Of a stretch of 64,000 nucleotides of DNA, positions 41,032 through 49,347 are shown one piece after another (the first letter of the stretch is position 1; each line of letters opens with the position of its first letter). Made by a program: the position numbers and the translations under genes. Source of the stretch: Pseudomonadota bacterium (GTDB lineage: Bacteria > Pseudomonadota > Gammaproteobacteria > Steroidobacterales > Steroidobacteraceae); contig JAJYDK010000005.1 in the NCBI GenBank assembly GCA_021777555.1, forward strand, positions 1-64,000, written 5' to 3'. The notes beneath the pieces were generated by a model. It did not search any database. It was not told the origin of the DNA and saw nothing but the letters and a program-made list of their open reading frames with translations.

Positions 41032-42318
41032 ATGACATTCCGATTTGGCACATCCGCACCGTTCGTCCACTCCTGCTGGCGGCGGGCGAATCGGTCCGTG
41101 TGGGCGATTTCCGTGGCGGCCGCCGTCATCCTGTTGGCGGCCTGCACGGATCATTTCCCCACGCCCGCATCGACGGCGGCCCACAAGATCACGACGAATG
41201 GCTGCTTCCGCGTTCCCATCGGACAAGGGAGGCACCATCCCACGCAGGGGACAAGCATCCGCCTTCCTTACCGCGATTGGCTGCCCGACGGGCCGGCCAG
41301 CCACGTGGTTCTCGCGCTGCACGGATTCGACGACAGCCGCGACGCGTGGGCCACGATCGGGCCCGTCCTTGCGCGCCACGGCGTCGCGGTATTCGCGCCG
41401 GATCAACGCGGTTTTGGCCTTTCGCCCGAGCGCGGCGACTGGGCGGGAAGTTCGGAAATGGTGGCGGACGCGCGGTCCATGGTGGCCACTCTGCACCGTC
41501 GCTTTCCAGCTGTGCCGTTGACGGTCGCTGGCGAAAGCATGGGTGGGGCGGTGTCGATTCTGCTCGCCGCAAAAGGTGATCCGTACGTCTCTTCCTACGT
41601 TCTGGTATCACCCGCCGTCTGGGGCGGCAGCGCAATGGCGGCACCCGCGCGCTGGGCCGCCGCAGCGCTCGGCGCCGTCGTACCTTGGCTGAGGTTGACC
41701 GGCCGGCAAGCCCATGTCCTGGAAAGCGACGACCGGGCGGCGCTGCGAAGACTCTCTGAGGACCCGTTGACCATCCATGCAACGCGCCTCGGAACGGTGG
41801 CGGGCATCGTACGCATGATGGGAGCGGCGCAGGCCGACTGCGCAAGATTCCACCCGGCGCACGCGCTGGTGATGTACGGCGGCCACGACCAGGTCATTCC
41901 GAAGGCGGCCATGGCTGCGTGCTGGCGATCGATTCCGGCCGGCGGGGGGGGTGATGCTCGCCTACTATCCGCAGGACTATCATTTGATGCTCATCGACCA
42001 TCAACGAGACATGCCGATTCACGACATCGTCTCGTTCATCCTGCATCCCGAGCGAGCTTCGCCTTCGGCGGCGACCGATGGCGCAAAGGCGCTCCGCGCC
42101 GCTCGCCGCGCGATGAGCCGGACTTCGAGAGGGGATGCCGGATCATCGCCGCAGCCATCCCAGGCTGCGCTCCGTCGATGTGCTGGGGTGGTATTCACAT
42201 CCGACGAAGCCGTTCCACGAGAGTTCGTGCACCGTGGAAAATATCTCCTCGAAATCCGTGCTTCCGGTCCCGGGCTCGTGGCGGCCGGGGAAGTCGGCGA
42301 TCTGAATGTGCCCGATGA
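41032..42318 (+). pseudogene. alpha/beta hydrolase (monoacylglycerol-lipase-like), frameshifted at a G8 tract
   Basis: From ATG 41032 a lipoprotein-like leader (ILLAACTDHF, lipobox Cys near residue 33) precedes a serine hydrolase: LALHGFDDS (oxyanion region), the nucleophile elbow VAGESMGG near 165, and YGGHDQVIP with the acid Asp near 285. The expected catalytic His block, YYPQDYHLMLIDHQ, is present in the DNA but in the next frame, right after eight G at 41944-41951. With seven G the frame would be continuous. As written, the protein runs on as unrelated sequence to 42318, antisense to the next gene. It is either a real inactivation, a variable tract or a base-calling error. Confidence 0.65.
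41944..41951 (+). repeat. G8 homopolymer at the hydrolase frameshift
   Basis: A run of eight G in codons for Gly, at the exact point where the alpha/beta hydrolase reading frame breaks. Loss of one G restores the catalytic His. The two other G tracts nearby (on the sense strand of the TonB receptor) are longer. Confidence 0.9.
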
Positions 42319-42913
42319 TGCGCGCGTGCTCGCGGATCACCGCCGCCGGATCCTCGCCGGCACTGCGCCCATGAAAGACGTCATAGAGCATCCTGAGGTT
42401 GGGGCACTGCAACGTCCGGATGGCGAGCACGGCCTGAGGCATCCGGCTCATGAAGTAGTGCGGCAAGGTGGCCGGCCCGATCGGCTCGATGAGAACCCCC
42501 ACATCTGCCTGCGCCGCCTTCTCGCAGGCCCACGAGAGGTGGGTCAAGTACGTGTCCCAGACGAGCTCCGGCTCGTACCCGACGGGATGGATGCCCGATT
42601 GGACATGGATGAAGCGCGCCCGGGCAGTCCTGGCGTAATCCAGGCCGACTTCGACGCTGTCGCGAAACTCCCGAGTCCTGCCGGGCGAGGCGGCAAAGCC
42701 CTTTTCCCCCTTGCGGGCATCACCTGCCGGAAGGGCGAGCTGCACAAAGGACAGGCCCTCCTGCTCTAGCCAACTCCGCAGCACGGCCGCGGGGATTGCA
42801 TACGGCCCGGGGTGCTCGATCGCCGCAAACCCGGCCTGCCTGGCAGCCGCGATGCGGCCCGGGAAAGGGTGCTCCCCGAACAGATAGCCAAGATGAGCGC
42901 TGAATTGCGGCAT
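42143..42913 (-). CDS. hydroxypyruvate isomerase family protein (Hyi/OtnI-like)
   Basis: A 256-residue TIM-barrel of the xylose-isomerase-like superfamily. It opens PQFSAHLGYLFGEHPFPGRI and carries metal-site blocks VLIEPIG, MLYDVFHG and HIQIADFPGRHEPGTGSTDF, the last being the strong Hyi/OtnI signature. Members isomerise hydroxypyruvate to tartronate semialdehyde or 2-oxo-tetronate to 3-oxo-tetronate. OtnK and OtnC, which act on the product of OtnI, are encoded 10 kb away in this window, so the OtnI reaction is attractive. It ends inside the tail of the frameshifted hydrolase frame and is followed upstream by cytochrome genes at 3 bp. Confidence 0.82.
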   Translation of the reverse strand: MPQFSAHLGYLFGEHPFPGRIAAARQAGFAAIEHPGPYAIPAAVLRSWLEQEGLSFVQLALPAGDARKGEKGFAASPGRTREFRDSVEVGLDYARTARARFIHVQSGIHPVGYEPELVWDTYLTHLSWACEKAAQADVGVLIEPIGPATLPHYFMSRMPQAVLAIRTLQCPNLRMLYDVFHGRSAGEDPAAVIREHARIIGHIQIADFPGRHEPGTGSTDFEEIFSTVHELSWNGFVGCEYHPSTSTERSLGWLRR

Positions 42914-42916
42914 GCC

Positions 42917-43603
42917 TTACTTGAGCGAGACGAGGAACGCCACCGCGACCAGAATCCCGATCGACAGCCAGAGCGCCCTCCTTCCAGACACGAAGCGTGG
43001 CGGGTTTTCGCCCACGGTGCGGCTTTTGAATCCATGGACCATCGCCGGCACGAGATTGTCTCCGCGCGCCACGGCGTAATAGGCAATCGCGCCGAGGTGC
43101 AGCGTAACGAGCGCCAGCAGCAAATGGAAATTGGCGGCGTGCAGACGGGCCAATCGCCGGCCCGTATCGAAGGATACCCATCTCGCCCAGGGACCCGAGG
43201 CGGCGCCGTCGACATTGACCGCGAACAAGCCGAGCAGGGTCTGCGCCAAAAGCAGCCCGAGCATGGCGAGAATGCTCAAGCCACCGAGGGGATTGTGGCC
43301 GATCGGCGTGGACGAGGAGCCGTACTGCGGGACGCCATGCGGCTTGCGCACATAGCGCCAGACCTCTGCCGGCGAGCGCACGAAGTCCACGAAGCGCGCG
43401 GTCTGCGCCCCCGCGATTCCCCATGCCAGCCGGAACAATACCGCGGCCAGCATGGCGCAGCCGAAGATCCGGTGCCAATGCATACGGTCGTGTCTCGCGG
43501 TCCACCAGCACGAGGCGAACAGAGCCACGATGAGCCAGTGTGAAATCCGGGTGGGGGCATCCCAGACACGGATCCTCTTCAATTCAATCCGCGCACGACG
43601 CAC
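42917..43603 (-). CDS. cytochrome b561 family membrane protein
   Basis: A 228-residue four-to-five helix haem b protein of the b561/Ni-Fe-hydrogenase-b type. Haem ligands are the His residues in TRISHWLIVALF (near 21), MHWHRIFG (near 44) and LHAANFHLLLALVTLHLGAI (near 155-170). It passes electrons between quinol and a periplasmic cytochrome or dehydrogenase. The neighbouring cytochrome c' gene ends 6 bp upstream, and the b561 stop is 3 bp before the Hyi-like start. A b561/c' pair is a common module. Confidence 0.85.
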   Translation of the reverse strand: MRRARIELKRIRVWDAPTRISHWLIVALFASCWWTARHDRMHWHRIFGCAMLAAVLFRLAWGIAGAQTARFVDFVRSPAEVWRYVRKPHGVPQYGSSSTPIGHNPLGGLSILAMLGLLLAQTLLGLFAVNVDGAASGPWARWVSFDTGRRLARLHAANFHLLLALVTLHLGAIAYYAVARGDNLVPAMVHGFKSRTVGENPPRFVSGRRALWLSIGILVAVAFLVSLK

Positions 43604-43609
43604 GCGTGA

Positions 43610-44104
43610 TCACCACCAGCTGCTGTGAGCGCGAAACTGACGATGACAGCTGCCGCACGCTCTGCCCACTGCGACGGCACGCGCGTGCGCCAGAGGGCGA
43701 TCGCGGCTCGACACCGCCGAAGCCAGATCACGCACCCGGGCCGCAAGCACCTGCGAGGCGTGCGTGAATCCTGTCGGTTCGGCCCAGATGGAGGCGCGCG
43801 CCCGTGTGGTGAGCCCGCTCTCAGGCCCGCTGCCCACCGGGAACCAGCCCGGCAGATCGCCGGCAAGGCGCGTCATCCTGTTCGAATCCCTGACGACGAT
43901 GCTCCAGTCCGGATGCGATTCCCGGAGCTGATCGGCCAGTGCTTTCATGGCCCGCCCGAGCTCTTTGAAGTGCGCTCGGCGCGCACGCACGATTTGCGCC
44001 ATTGGCAGCTTCACGGCAGGGGCCGAAACGCACACCGCCGATGGGGCGACGGATAACAGGAATGTGAGGCCGATTCCGACCCTGCCGAGGCTCTGACGTT
44101 GCAT
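43610..44104 (-). CDS. cytochrome c' / c556-like periplasmic protein
   Basis: A 164-residue protein with a signal peptide (cleavage near residue 25), a four-helix region and a C-terminal haem-attachment motif CGSCH (near 150) followed by RQFRAH. This fits class II cytochrome c', where haem is bound near the C-terminus. The role may be electron transfer with the b561 partner or NO/oxygen binding. Cytochrome c maturation would need thiol reduction, to which the DsbD/TlpA pair could contribute. Confidence 0.85.
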   Translation of the reverse strand: MQRQSLGRVGIGLTFLLSVAPSAVCVSAPAVKLPMAQIVRARRAHFKELGRAMKALADQLRESHPDWSIVVRDSNRMTRLAGDLPGWFPVGSGPESGLTTRARASIWAEPTGFTHASQVLAARVRDLASAVSSRDRPLAHARAVAVGRACGSCHRQFRAHSSWW

Positions 44105-44191
44105 GCGATGGCGATCTCCAGGGGTACATGATGACCAGGCGGCTCGGCGACTTTTGATGAATGAAGGGGCTGCAGCATTCCAGCCTGCCTC

Positions 44192-45175
44192 TCACCGCTT
44201 CCGTCCGCGGAGCACCTGCGCGTTGACGACATTGAGCGGCGACCCGGCCTCGAAGGCATTGATCTGATCGAATACATCCGAGAACTGCAGATCCCACTCC
44301 TCGCGAGTCACATATCCTATGTGCGGAGTGCACAGGACGTTATCCAACTGCAGCAACGGGTGCTTCACATCGAGCAGCGGCTCGTCCTCGTAGACATCCA
44401 CAGCAGCACCTCCGGGGCGGCCGGCTTTCAGCGCCGCGACCAGTGCCCCTGGCTCGATCAGGGGCGCCCTGCTCGTGTTGACGATGAGCGCCGATGGTTT
44501 CATCCGGGCGAGATCGGATGCCGTCACGATGTGCCGCGTGGCCTCGACGAGACGCAGGTGCAGCGAAAGAACGTCAGAAGTCTCGAATAGCTGTTGCTGG
44601 CTCTGCGCGACCGTCCAGCCGTCCGCCCGAGCTCTCGCCTGAGACTCCGCCCGCCCCCAGATCAACACCGGCATGCCAAATGCCCGGCCGTATTCCGCCA
44701 CCACCCTGCCGATGCGACCGTAGCCGAATATGCCGAGCACCTTGCCGCGCAGCGTGGTCCCGACTCCTGCCTGCCAGCGGCCCGCCCGAAGTGACTCGAT
44801 CTGACGCGGGAGCTGCCGAGAGGCGGCCAGCATCAGCGCGAAGGTGAGTTCCGCAGTCGCATGCGACGGAGTGCCAGGATGAAGACTCGAGGACACGACG
44901 ATTCCGAGGCGCGTGCACGCGTCGATGTCGATGTGCGGGTACACGCTCCGTTGACTGATGAGCTTCAGACGGGGCAGGCGCTCGAGCAGAGGCGCCCGGA
45001 TCTGCGTGCGCTCGCGGATCAGCACTAGAGCTTCAGCGGCATGGAGACGCTCGCTGAGCATCTCGGTATCCTCGACGTGATCGTTCCAGACGGTGACCTC
45101 ATGACGGGAAAGCTTGCCGAAGCACGGCAGGGTGCGCAGCGTATCGAAGTAATCGTCCAGGATCGAGACTCGCAT
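44192..45175 (-). CDS. D-2-hydroxyacid dehydrogenase (NAD-dependent family)
   Basis: A 327-residue enzyme of the formate/glycerate dehydrogenase family. The NAD site is [20 protein letters not shown] near residue 147. Catalytic residues lie in [18 protein letters not shown] (Arg), DVYEDEPL (Glu) and CTPHIGYVT (His). It reduces a 2-oxoacid to the D-2-hydroxyacid or the reverse. ATG 45175 follows GGAGG at proper spacing; upstream sequence is not protein-like. It is downstream of the TonB receptor on the same strand but separated by 334 bp with a hairpin, so it probably has its own promoter. Confidence 0.88.
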   Translation of the reverse strand: MRVSILDDYFDTLRTLPCFGKLSRHEVTVWNDHVEDTEMLSERLHAAEALVLIRERTQIRAPLLERLPRLKLISQRSVYPHIDIDACTRLGIVVSSSLHPGTPSHATAELTFALMLAASRQLPRQIESLRAGRWQAGVGTTLRGKVLGIFGYGRIGRVVAEYGRAFGMPVLIWGRAESQARARADGWTVAQSQQQLFETSDVLSLHLRLVEATRHIVTASDLARMKPSALIVNTSRAPLIEPGALVAALKAGRPGGAAVDVYEDEPLLDVKHPLLQLDNVLCTPHIGYVTREEWDLQFSDVFDQINAFEAGSPLNVVNAQVLRGRKR

Positions 45176-45509
45176 TACCGAGGTTCCTCCCGCAGACCCT
45201 GCCCAAGGCCCGATGAAGTCCTCATGCGGGGGCATTGCCCGGCGCGGACGGCGAAACGCGGCCAGCCGCGCCGGTCCATTCGAGCATTGATCGAGTGACG
45301 GCTGTTGTTGCATTCATTCCCGGATTTCCGGCAGGTTCGGGCACGAGACACCGATCTGATTATCACACGAATCCGCCGCCGCAGAATTGGCGGCCGTCCA
45401 CGGGAAAAGCCACGCCCCATTCTGCGTGCCGTCTCCAGCTGAGCCGGAACCCGCGGGAACACAGCCCGCGGGTTCCGGGGTGTCGACGGCATCGACGCCC
45501 CCCCCCCGA
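45176..45509. other. intergenic region between the TonB receptor and the hydroxyacid dehydrogenase
   Basis: No gene is visible in these 334 bases. The receptor-proximal third holds a C10 run (45498-45507) that begins two bases past the receptor stop codon and a 14-bp perfect inverted repeat at 45444-45478. The rest presumably contains the dehydrogenase promoter, but I cannot pick clear hexamers. Confidence 0.45.
45444..45478 (-). terminator. strong hairpin downstream of the TonB receptor
   Basis: CCGGAACCCGCGGG and CCCGCGGGTTCCGG form a perfect 14-bp stem with a 7-nt loop, about 30 bases past the receptor stop. There is no T-run, so it may act as a factor-assisted terminator or mRNA stabiliser. 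Confidence 0.65.
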
Positions 45510-47795
45510 TCACAATCTCAGGCTGAGCGTCGCCTGGATCTGCCGGCCCACGGCGAAGGCATAGAACGTCCCATCGAAGTCCGTCAGCGGCCGCGTGTCC
45601 CCCATGTTGAAGACGGCAAGTCTCAACTGGTAATTCCTGTCGAATCTGTAGGAAACGGTGCCATTGACCATGCCGTAACCACCGATCCAAGTGGCGCCGT
45701 CACTACCCAGCTGCGTACCGACGTATTTCTCATAGAGCGACCCACCCCAGCGCCGCCGCTGGTAGAGCAGTCCGAAAGCGCCGGTGGCTTCCGGGGCATC
45801 GGAGAATTCCATTGACGGCGTACCGTTGCCGGGGTTGTTCAGGGCTCTGTTGATCGAGCCATTGGCGAAGATGACGAGTCCAGAGCCGACATCGTAGGCG
45901 CCCTCGAACTCCACGCCGTAATAGTCCCCCGTTCCAAGGTTGCGGTAGCACTTGCACGCGGACCCGGTCTCATTGAAAAGCACGTTCGTCGCGTGGATTT
46001 TGTAGACATCCGCGTCGAACGTTACGGCTCCATGCGTGTAGACAGTTCCCACCTGGGTGGTGAGACTTTTCTGGGGCTGGGTATTCGCGGCCGTGCCCCC
46101 TTGTGCGGCAAGCGTCTTCAACGGCGGAATCAGCAGCGCAGTTGCCGCCTGGGCATAGACCGACCAGAAGTGCGTAAGTCGGTAGTTTGCGGTGAAAAAG
46201 TACGTCGGCTTCTGATAGGTCTTGGTGCCGTGCGCTCCGATTCCATCCGGCTCGTAGGTGGCGCTGATGGAGCGCCGCTCGTGCTGCAGCTTGATCCCCG
46301 GCGTTATGGTGAGCTTGTCCGTCGGGCGCCAGACGAAGTCGGCAAACAGCTGATACTGGAACCACGTCGAACCTTCGTCGTATTGAGGAGGATTGAGATA
46401 ATCCGGGTGATTGGCCGTGAGATCCCAATTTATGAGGTACCGGTAGCTGCTCGAGTTCTCCACCAGGAATCCCGTTCGCAACGTTCCGTACCGCATATCG
46501 TCATTGAACCGGAAGATGTTCCCTGCGATATGGTAATGGAGGATCTTGTAGTAGCCTCCGATGTCGGTCGGCTGGGAGTAGCTGATTGGGGCGGAGCTGG
46601 GTGAGACCTGCGGACCGGGATTCGGATTGACGAGGTCGGCGACCGACTGAGGCGACTCGGTATTGTTGTCGTAGTTGTACCAATAGAGGTGATCTTCGAT
46701 GTACTTCCCGCCGGATATCTTCCACTTCAGGTTCGCATAAGTGAATACCGAGCGCCGGTTTTGGCGGTTGAACTTGTAGTAGTGCTCGTCGTACGGGTTG
46801 TTGTTGAGCGCAAAGTTCTTGCCGTACAGCGCCAGCTGTTGGGCGGTCTGGCCGACGCCCATCGCCTCGCCTACGTCGGTCATGTGGAAGCGCGCATAGT
46901 TCCAAGTCGCGAACAGCGTCAGCAGTGCGTCGTTCGAGATCGGCACCAGCACCTTGACCATCTGGTTGTACTGCGCACCGTTGGAGTAGCTCAGTGCACC
47001 GTTCGATTGGCGCTCCTCGAGACTGAATAGCGCCTTGGTGCCGTGGAGATGGCCGATGGATCCGGTCTGGACCTGGGTGACATAGTCCTGGGTATTGAAG
47101 GTGCCATAGGTGAGGTCCTGCTTGGCGTGGAACTGGTCGGAGACGATCGGCGAGAACAAGTGGACCGCGCCGCCGAAGTTGGCCTCTCCCATGTCGCCGG
47201 CGGAGCCCGGCCCACGATCCACGACCGCCGCCCCGATGGTCGAGGCCGGAAAGAACGCAGAGGCGTGGTGGGTCAGATCGTTCGAATCACCGAAGGCGAT
47301 TCCGTCGTAGGTGATATTGAACTGGCCGTCCTGAAAACCACGCAGCGTGGAGGTATTGGTCTCACCGATGCCGCCGCCCATGGAGCTGATGCCCGAGACG
47401 GAAGGCGCGATCTGGATGGCGGTCGTGTAGTCGCCCGATGCAGGTGTGGCCTTGGCGATGAAGCTGTGCGTGATGATCGACTGGGGCTGCGTCTCGCTGA
47501 GCGGAGCCTTGGTGGGCGCCATCCTGGCCGCCTGATTGCTCTCGGCGCTGATGAGGATGGCCTGAATGACGGTTCCGCCCGCACCGGTTCCGGTGTTGAT
47601 CGGCTCGCCGGTGACACCGGGTTTTTTTGCGCCGGCGTGCGCGTCGTGGTGCGCGCTCGCCGCTGTTCGGGCGTGCGGCCCGGTCTTGACCTGCGCGGAG
47701 GTACCCCCGCCTGAGGGCATCCTTGCGTGAGCGACTCCGCCTAGGGCCGTGAGTGCCACGAAGCTGCCGCTGAGAAGTTGCGTCGAGATCCGCAT
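45510..47795 (-). CDS. TonB-dependent outer-membrane receptor
   Basis: A 761-residue receptor. A signal peptide (about 1-24, cut after AHA) is followed by a low-complexity His/Ala/Gly-rich stretch. A plug domain comes next (IQIAPSVSGISSMGGGIGET, TLRGFQDGQFNITYDGIAFG, VVDRGPGSAGDMGEANFGG), then a long beta-barrel ending ALSVGRQ-type strands (here GRQIQATLSLRL). It would import a scarce nutrient, in this context perhaps a siderophore, lactone or sugar-acid oligomer; the ligand is not readable. The leader carries a G9 tract 9-17 bases before the ATG, where a ribosome-binding site would sit, and a G10 tract follows the stop. Confidence 0.88.
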   Translation of the reverse strand: MRISTQLLSGSFVALTALGGVAHARMPSGGGTSAQVKTGPHARTAASAHHDAHAGAKKPGVTGEPINTGTGAGGTVIQAILISAESNQAARMAPTKAPLSETQPQSIITHSFIAKATPASGDYTTAIQIAPSVSGISSMGGGIGETNTSTLRGFQDGQFNITYDGIAFGDSNDLTHHASAFFPASTIGAAVVDRGPGSAGDMGEANFGGAVHLFSPIVSDQFHAKQDLTYGTFNTQDYVTQVQTGSIGHLHGTKALFSLEERQSNGALSYSNGAQYNQMVKVLVPISNDALLTLFATWNYARFHMTDVGEAMGVGQTAQQLALYGKNFALNNNPYDEHYYKFNRQNRRSVFTYANLKWKISGGKYIEDHLYWYNYDNNTESPQSVADLVNPNPGPQVSPSSAPISYSQPTDIGGYYKILHYHIAGNIFRFNDDMRYGTLRTGFLVENSSSYRYLINWDLTANHPDYLNPPQYDEGSTWFQYQLFADFVWRPTDKLTITPGIKLQHERRSISATYEPDGIGAHGTKTYQKPTYFFTANYRLTHFWSVYAQAATALLIPPLKTLAAQGGTAANTQPQKSLTTQVGTVYTHGAVTFDADVYKIHATNVLFNETGSACKCYRNLGTGDYYGVEFEGAYDVGSGLVIFANGSINRALNNPGNGTPSMEFSDAPEATGAFGLLYQRRRWGGSLYEKYVGTQLGSDGATWIGGYGMVNGTVSYRFDRNYQLRLAVFNMGDTRPLTDFDGTFYAFAVGRQIQATLSLRL

Positions 47796-48396
47796 GTTTA
47801 GAGCCCCCCCCCGAGGTCATTGGATATGGACCGGCTTCGAGGCCGGCTGAATCCGTAAGTGGTTTTTGCAGCGTCTTTGAGCTGACGGCTCATCGAGCTT
47901 TGAGTGGATCGATCTGGTTCAAAATGCCGACCATGCTGGCGCTTTTTGCCGCGTTTTGCCCATGTCTCTTGCCATGTTTGACAGTCACCGCGAAAGCCAC
48001 CAAGGTTGGCGCGCAGGCGGATAGTGGCTTTATCGAGTAAGAAATGCAAGTGCTATTTGACTCACTCGCCGGCGCGCAACCGGGTGGGGCGTGGTGAGGA
48101 GCGCCCCTCGGCATGACCACCCTGGCGCAGAGCGGCGCCGGGCGGAGGCCATCCTGCGGGGCAGACGCGCAGAGCCCGCAGTCGCCGCGCCGCCCGCGGG
48201 AGACTGGCTTCAGAATGATCGTGCGGTCGCGATGGTTCGCGCCGCGAGCGAATCTCGGCGCCGTAGTGGGACGGATTTTCGCCGCTTCCGCAGTGGCGCT
48301 AGGGAGACCGCCCCGGGGCGGCCGCGCGCTGTGAGCATGCTAGGATATCGGCCCACAGGTGCTTCGACGCCGATCTGAAGCGGGTGGGTCGATATC
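47796..48396. other. intergenic region between the divergent TonB receptor and GntR genes
   Basis: I see no credible gene in these 601 bases. Next to the receptor is a C9 run at 47804-47812 (G9 on the receptor's sense strand). Just before the GntR start, GATATCG (48344-48350) and CGATATC (48390-48396) form a spaced inverted repeat that could be used for autoregulation. No convincing promoter hexamers stand out. Confidence 0.4.
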
Positions 48397-49314
48397 TTGG
48401 CAAAAGCAAGTCCTCTTCCTCTGCGCATCGCAGATGAAATCCGCGAGCTGATCAGGAGCGGCCGCGCGCCCGTGGGCACCCACCTCGGCACACAGGAGCT
48501 GGCCGATCAATTCAGCGTTTCGCGCTCGCCCGTACGCGAAGCTTTACAGCTCCTGGCGGATGAGAACGTTCTGCAGCGCCATGCCAACCGGGGCTTTTTT
48601 GTGCGCTCATCCCGGGCGTCTCCGGGCAAGTCGGCGCGCAATGCCGAGATGCCCGAGCGCTCGAACGCCTATCGGAAGTTCGCCGATGACTGGCTCGACA
48701 ATCGGATCCGGGACGAGATCACCGAACAGTTTCTCCGCAACCGCTATCACTTGACCAAGGCCCAGGTGACAGACGTCCTCATGCGCGCGGTACGCGAGGG
48801 CTGGGTCGAGCGCAAGCCCGGCTATGGGTGGCGGCTTCTGCCCGTCGCGAAGACGGCCGAGGCGTTCGAACAGATCTATCGGTTTCGGATGCTGATCGAG
48901 CCCGCGGCCATGCTCGAGCCGAGCTTCCGCATCGACCGTGCCGTACTCGCCGAACAGCGCCGCACCCAGGAGGAGATGCTGACCTCCGGTGCCGCGAGCA
49001 TGCCGGCGGACCGGGTCGTGCTCAACGGCTCGCTCTTCCACGAAGAGATCATCAAGATGGCCGGCAATCCCTTTTTCGTTCGCGCATTGGAGCAGGCGAA
49101 CCGCATGCGCCGCCTGCTGGAATACCGGGCCAAGATCGACCGCGAGAGGCTGCGCACCCAGTGTTCCGAGCACATTCAGATAGTGACCCTTCTCGAGAAG
49201 GGTGACGTCATCGAGGCCTCCTACATGATGCGCCAGCACCTCAGCGGCGCCCTCGCGAGAAAGTCGCCGCGGGTTCACGGACCCGAGGGACACTCCGCGC
49301 CGCCCAAGGACTGA
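48397..49314 (+). CDS. GntR/FadR-type regulator with an apparent second winged helix
   Basis: A 305-residue regulator. The N-terminal winged helix shows IADEIRELIRSG, the recognition-helix block FSVSRSPVREALQLLADENV and the wing RHANRGFFV (residues 8-70). Residues about 105-150 look like a second winged helix (TKAQVTDVLMRAVREGWVER, wing PGYGWRL), which ordinary FadR proteins lack. A helical FCD ligand domain follows, with NGSLFHEEIIKMAGNPFF and EHIQIVTLLEKGDVIEASY plus QHL giving the metal His residues. The start is a TTG. It faces the convergent MFS gene and is the obvious candidate controller of the 49-59 kb island. Confidence 0.85.
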   Translation: MAKASPLPLRIADEIRELIRSGRAPVGTHLGTQELADQFSVSRSPVREALQLLADENVLQRHANRGFFVRSSRASPGKSARNAEMPERSNAYRKFADDWLDNRIRDEITEQFLRNRYHLTKAQVTDVLMRAVREGWVERKPGYGWRLLPVAKTAEAFEQIYRFRMLIEPAAMLEPSFRIDRAVLAEQRRTQEEMLTSGAASMPADRVVLNGSLFHEEIIKMAGNPFFVRALEQANRMRRLLEYRAKIDRERLRTQCSEHIQIVTLLEKGDVIEASYMMRQHLSGALARKSPRVHGPEGHSAPPKD

Positions 49315-49347
49315 GTCAGGTCTCCTGAAGACATCCGGCGTAGTCGG

